The notes under the pieces: generated by a model
Databases searched by the model: none
What the model was told of the DNA's origin: nothing
Seen by the model: the letters and a program-made list of their open reading frames with translations, nothing else
Position numbers and translations under genes: made by a program
Part shown: positions 5,917 to 6,645 of the stretch, piece by piece
Position numbering within the stretch: the first letter of the stretch is position 1
Layout of the letters: the number at the start of each line of letters is the position of its first letter
Assembly (NCBI GenBank): GCA_934255105.1
Contig: CAKQNH010000266.1
Span: 1 to 6,645, forward strand
Direction of reading: 5' to 3'
DNA from: an uncultured Pirellulaceae bacterium
GTDB taxonomy: Bacteria > Planctomycetota > Planctomycetia > Pirellulales > Pirellulaceae
DNA: 6,645 nucleotides

Positions 5917-6645
5917 ATGTCACTTGCGGGAAAAACTATCATCGTCACCGGCGGCACGTCTGGAATCGGTGCAGCCTGCACCCGCGAGTTTGTATTGCGC
6001 GGTGCCAATGTCGTGATGGCCTCCATTCAGCAGGCAGAGGGACAGGCCCTGGAAGAAGAACTCGCCGGCAAGTCGCGCGCAAAGTTCATTAAATGCGATG
6101 TGACCCAGGAGGAGCAAGTGCGAGCGCTGATCGAAGGCGCTATAGCCGCCTTCGGTCAGGTCGATGGTATCCATTGCAACGCCGGTGCCTGGGGGCAAGG
6201 AACCGTAGAGGATTTCGATGACGCAATCTGGAATAAAGTGATGGGAGTCAATGTCAAAGGTGCCCTACTGACGGCCAAGTACGGAATTCCAGCGCTCCGC
6301 GCAGCGGGCGGCGGTACGTTTTTAGTTACAACTTCCGTAGCTTCCCAAATCGGCTTTCCGCAACACGCAGTTTACTGCGCATCCAAAGCCGCACTCGAGG
6401 CGCTGGTTCGCTGTTTGGCGGTCGACTATGCGGGCTTGGTGCGCGCGGTGGGAATCAGTCCAGGCACGGTGAAGACTCCCATGCTAGCAGCCACCTGTGC
6501 CGGTTGGGATAAGCCGATCGACGAACTCTATGACGAGGTTGCGCAGAAGATTCCCGTCCGTAGACTAGGGGTTCCCGAGGACGTTGCCAAAGCGGCCGCA
6601 TTTCTGCTGAGCGATGAAGCCAGCTACATCAATGGTACGATCCTA
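5917..6645 (+). CDS. Classical short-chain dehydrogenase/reductase (SDR), FabG-like fold (3' end cut by window edge)
   Basis: ATG 5917 is preceded by GAGG at a six-base spacing, an excellent ribosome site. The visible 243 residues cover almost the whole of a classical SDR of about 250 residues and stop at INGTIL, just before the usual VDGG end. Features in order: GKTIIVTGGTSGIG (5-18) with the TGxxxGxG cofactor loop; CDV with D61 contacting adenine; CNAG (87-90) in place of the common NNAG; VNVKG with N112; LVTTSVAS with S140; and YCASK with Y153 and K157. Together these form the complete Asn-Ser-Tyr-Lys tetrad. SPGTVKTPM (181-189) follows, then the PVRRLGVPEDVA motif that many FabG-like enzymes share. 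The end of the second strand reads VVMASI, with Ser where NAD-preferring members have Asp, so NADP(H) use is plausible. The enzyme should be a cytoplasmic oxidoreductase acting on an alcohol/ketone pair; the substrate is unknown. The 29-bp repeat array lies directly upstream and may contain or border its promoter. Confidence 0.93.
   Translation, partial: MSLAGKTIIVTGGTSGIGAACTREFVLRGANVVMASIQQAEGQALEEELAGKSRAKFIKCDVTQEEQVRALIEGAIAAFGQVDGIHCNAGAWGQGTVEDFDDAIWNKVMGVNVKGALLTAKYGIPALRAAGGGTFLVTTSVASQIGFPQHAVYCASKAALEALVRCLAVDYAGLVRAVGISPGTVKTPMLAATCAGWDKPIDELYDEVAQKIPVRRLGVPEDVAKAAAFLLSDEASYINGTIL

Overview
The window looks like a stretch of a planctomycete chromosome, probably from the Pirellula/Rhodopirellula group. 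This is inferred from content: two secreted proteins with neutral-ceramidase-type N-terminal domains, a secreted CocE/NonD-type hydrolase, moderate GC, long intergenic regions with small palindromes, and a tandem repeat of a type I remember from that phylum. No rRNA, tRNA or marker gene is present to confirm it.

Left part (1-4237, all minus strand): three exported-hydrolase genes point leftwards. In transcription order they are a 497-residue ceramidase-like protein (4237-2744), a CocE/NonD alpha/beta-hydrolase gene (2596-735), and a second ceramidase-like protein (649 to beyond the left edge). All three begin with signal peptides, so the products probably act in the periplasm or outside the cell on amide or ester substrates. 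The CocE gene is broken: its N-terminal and main parts lie in different frames, and the family segment that should join them (about 15 residues) is missing. This fits a short out-of-frame deletion near 2309-2318. Between the first two genes lie two consecutive hairpins and a tandem 15-bp repeat, suggesting separate transcription units.

Middle (4238-4669): a 430-bp divergent intergenic region without a credible gene. It holds a 10-bp tandem repeat, a nested hairpin and, just upstream of the rightward gene, overlapping inverted repeats whose stems exclude one another.

Right part (4670-6645, plus strand): an NAD(P)-binding extended-SDR (epimerase/dehydratase-like) protein of 317 residues, then a 293-bp gap with seven copies of a strict 29-bp tandem repeat, then a classical SDR oxidoreductase that runs off the right edge a few residues short of its end. 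The two SDR genes share direction, but the array lies between them and nothing ties them to one pathway.

I see no phage, transposase, CRISPR or defence genes. The most unusual items are the 29-bp array, the overlapping palindromes in the leader of the first SDR gene, the broken hydrolase, and a ceramidase-like protein that lacks the ceramidase nucleophile.
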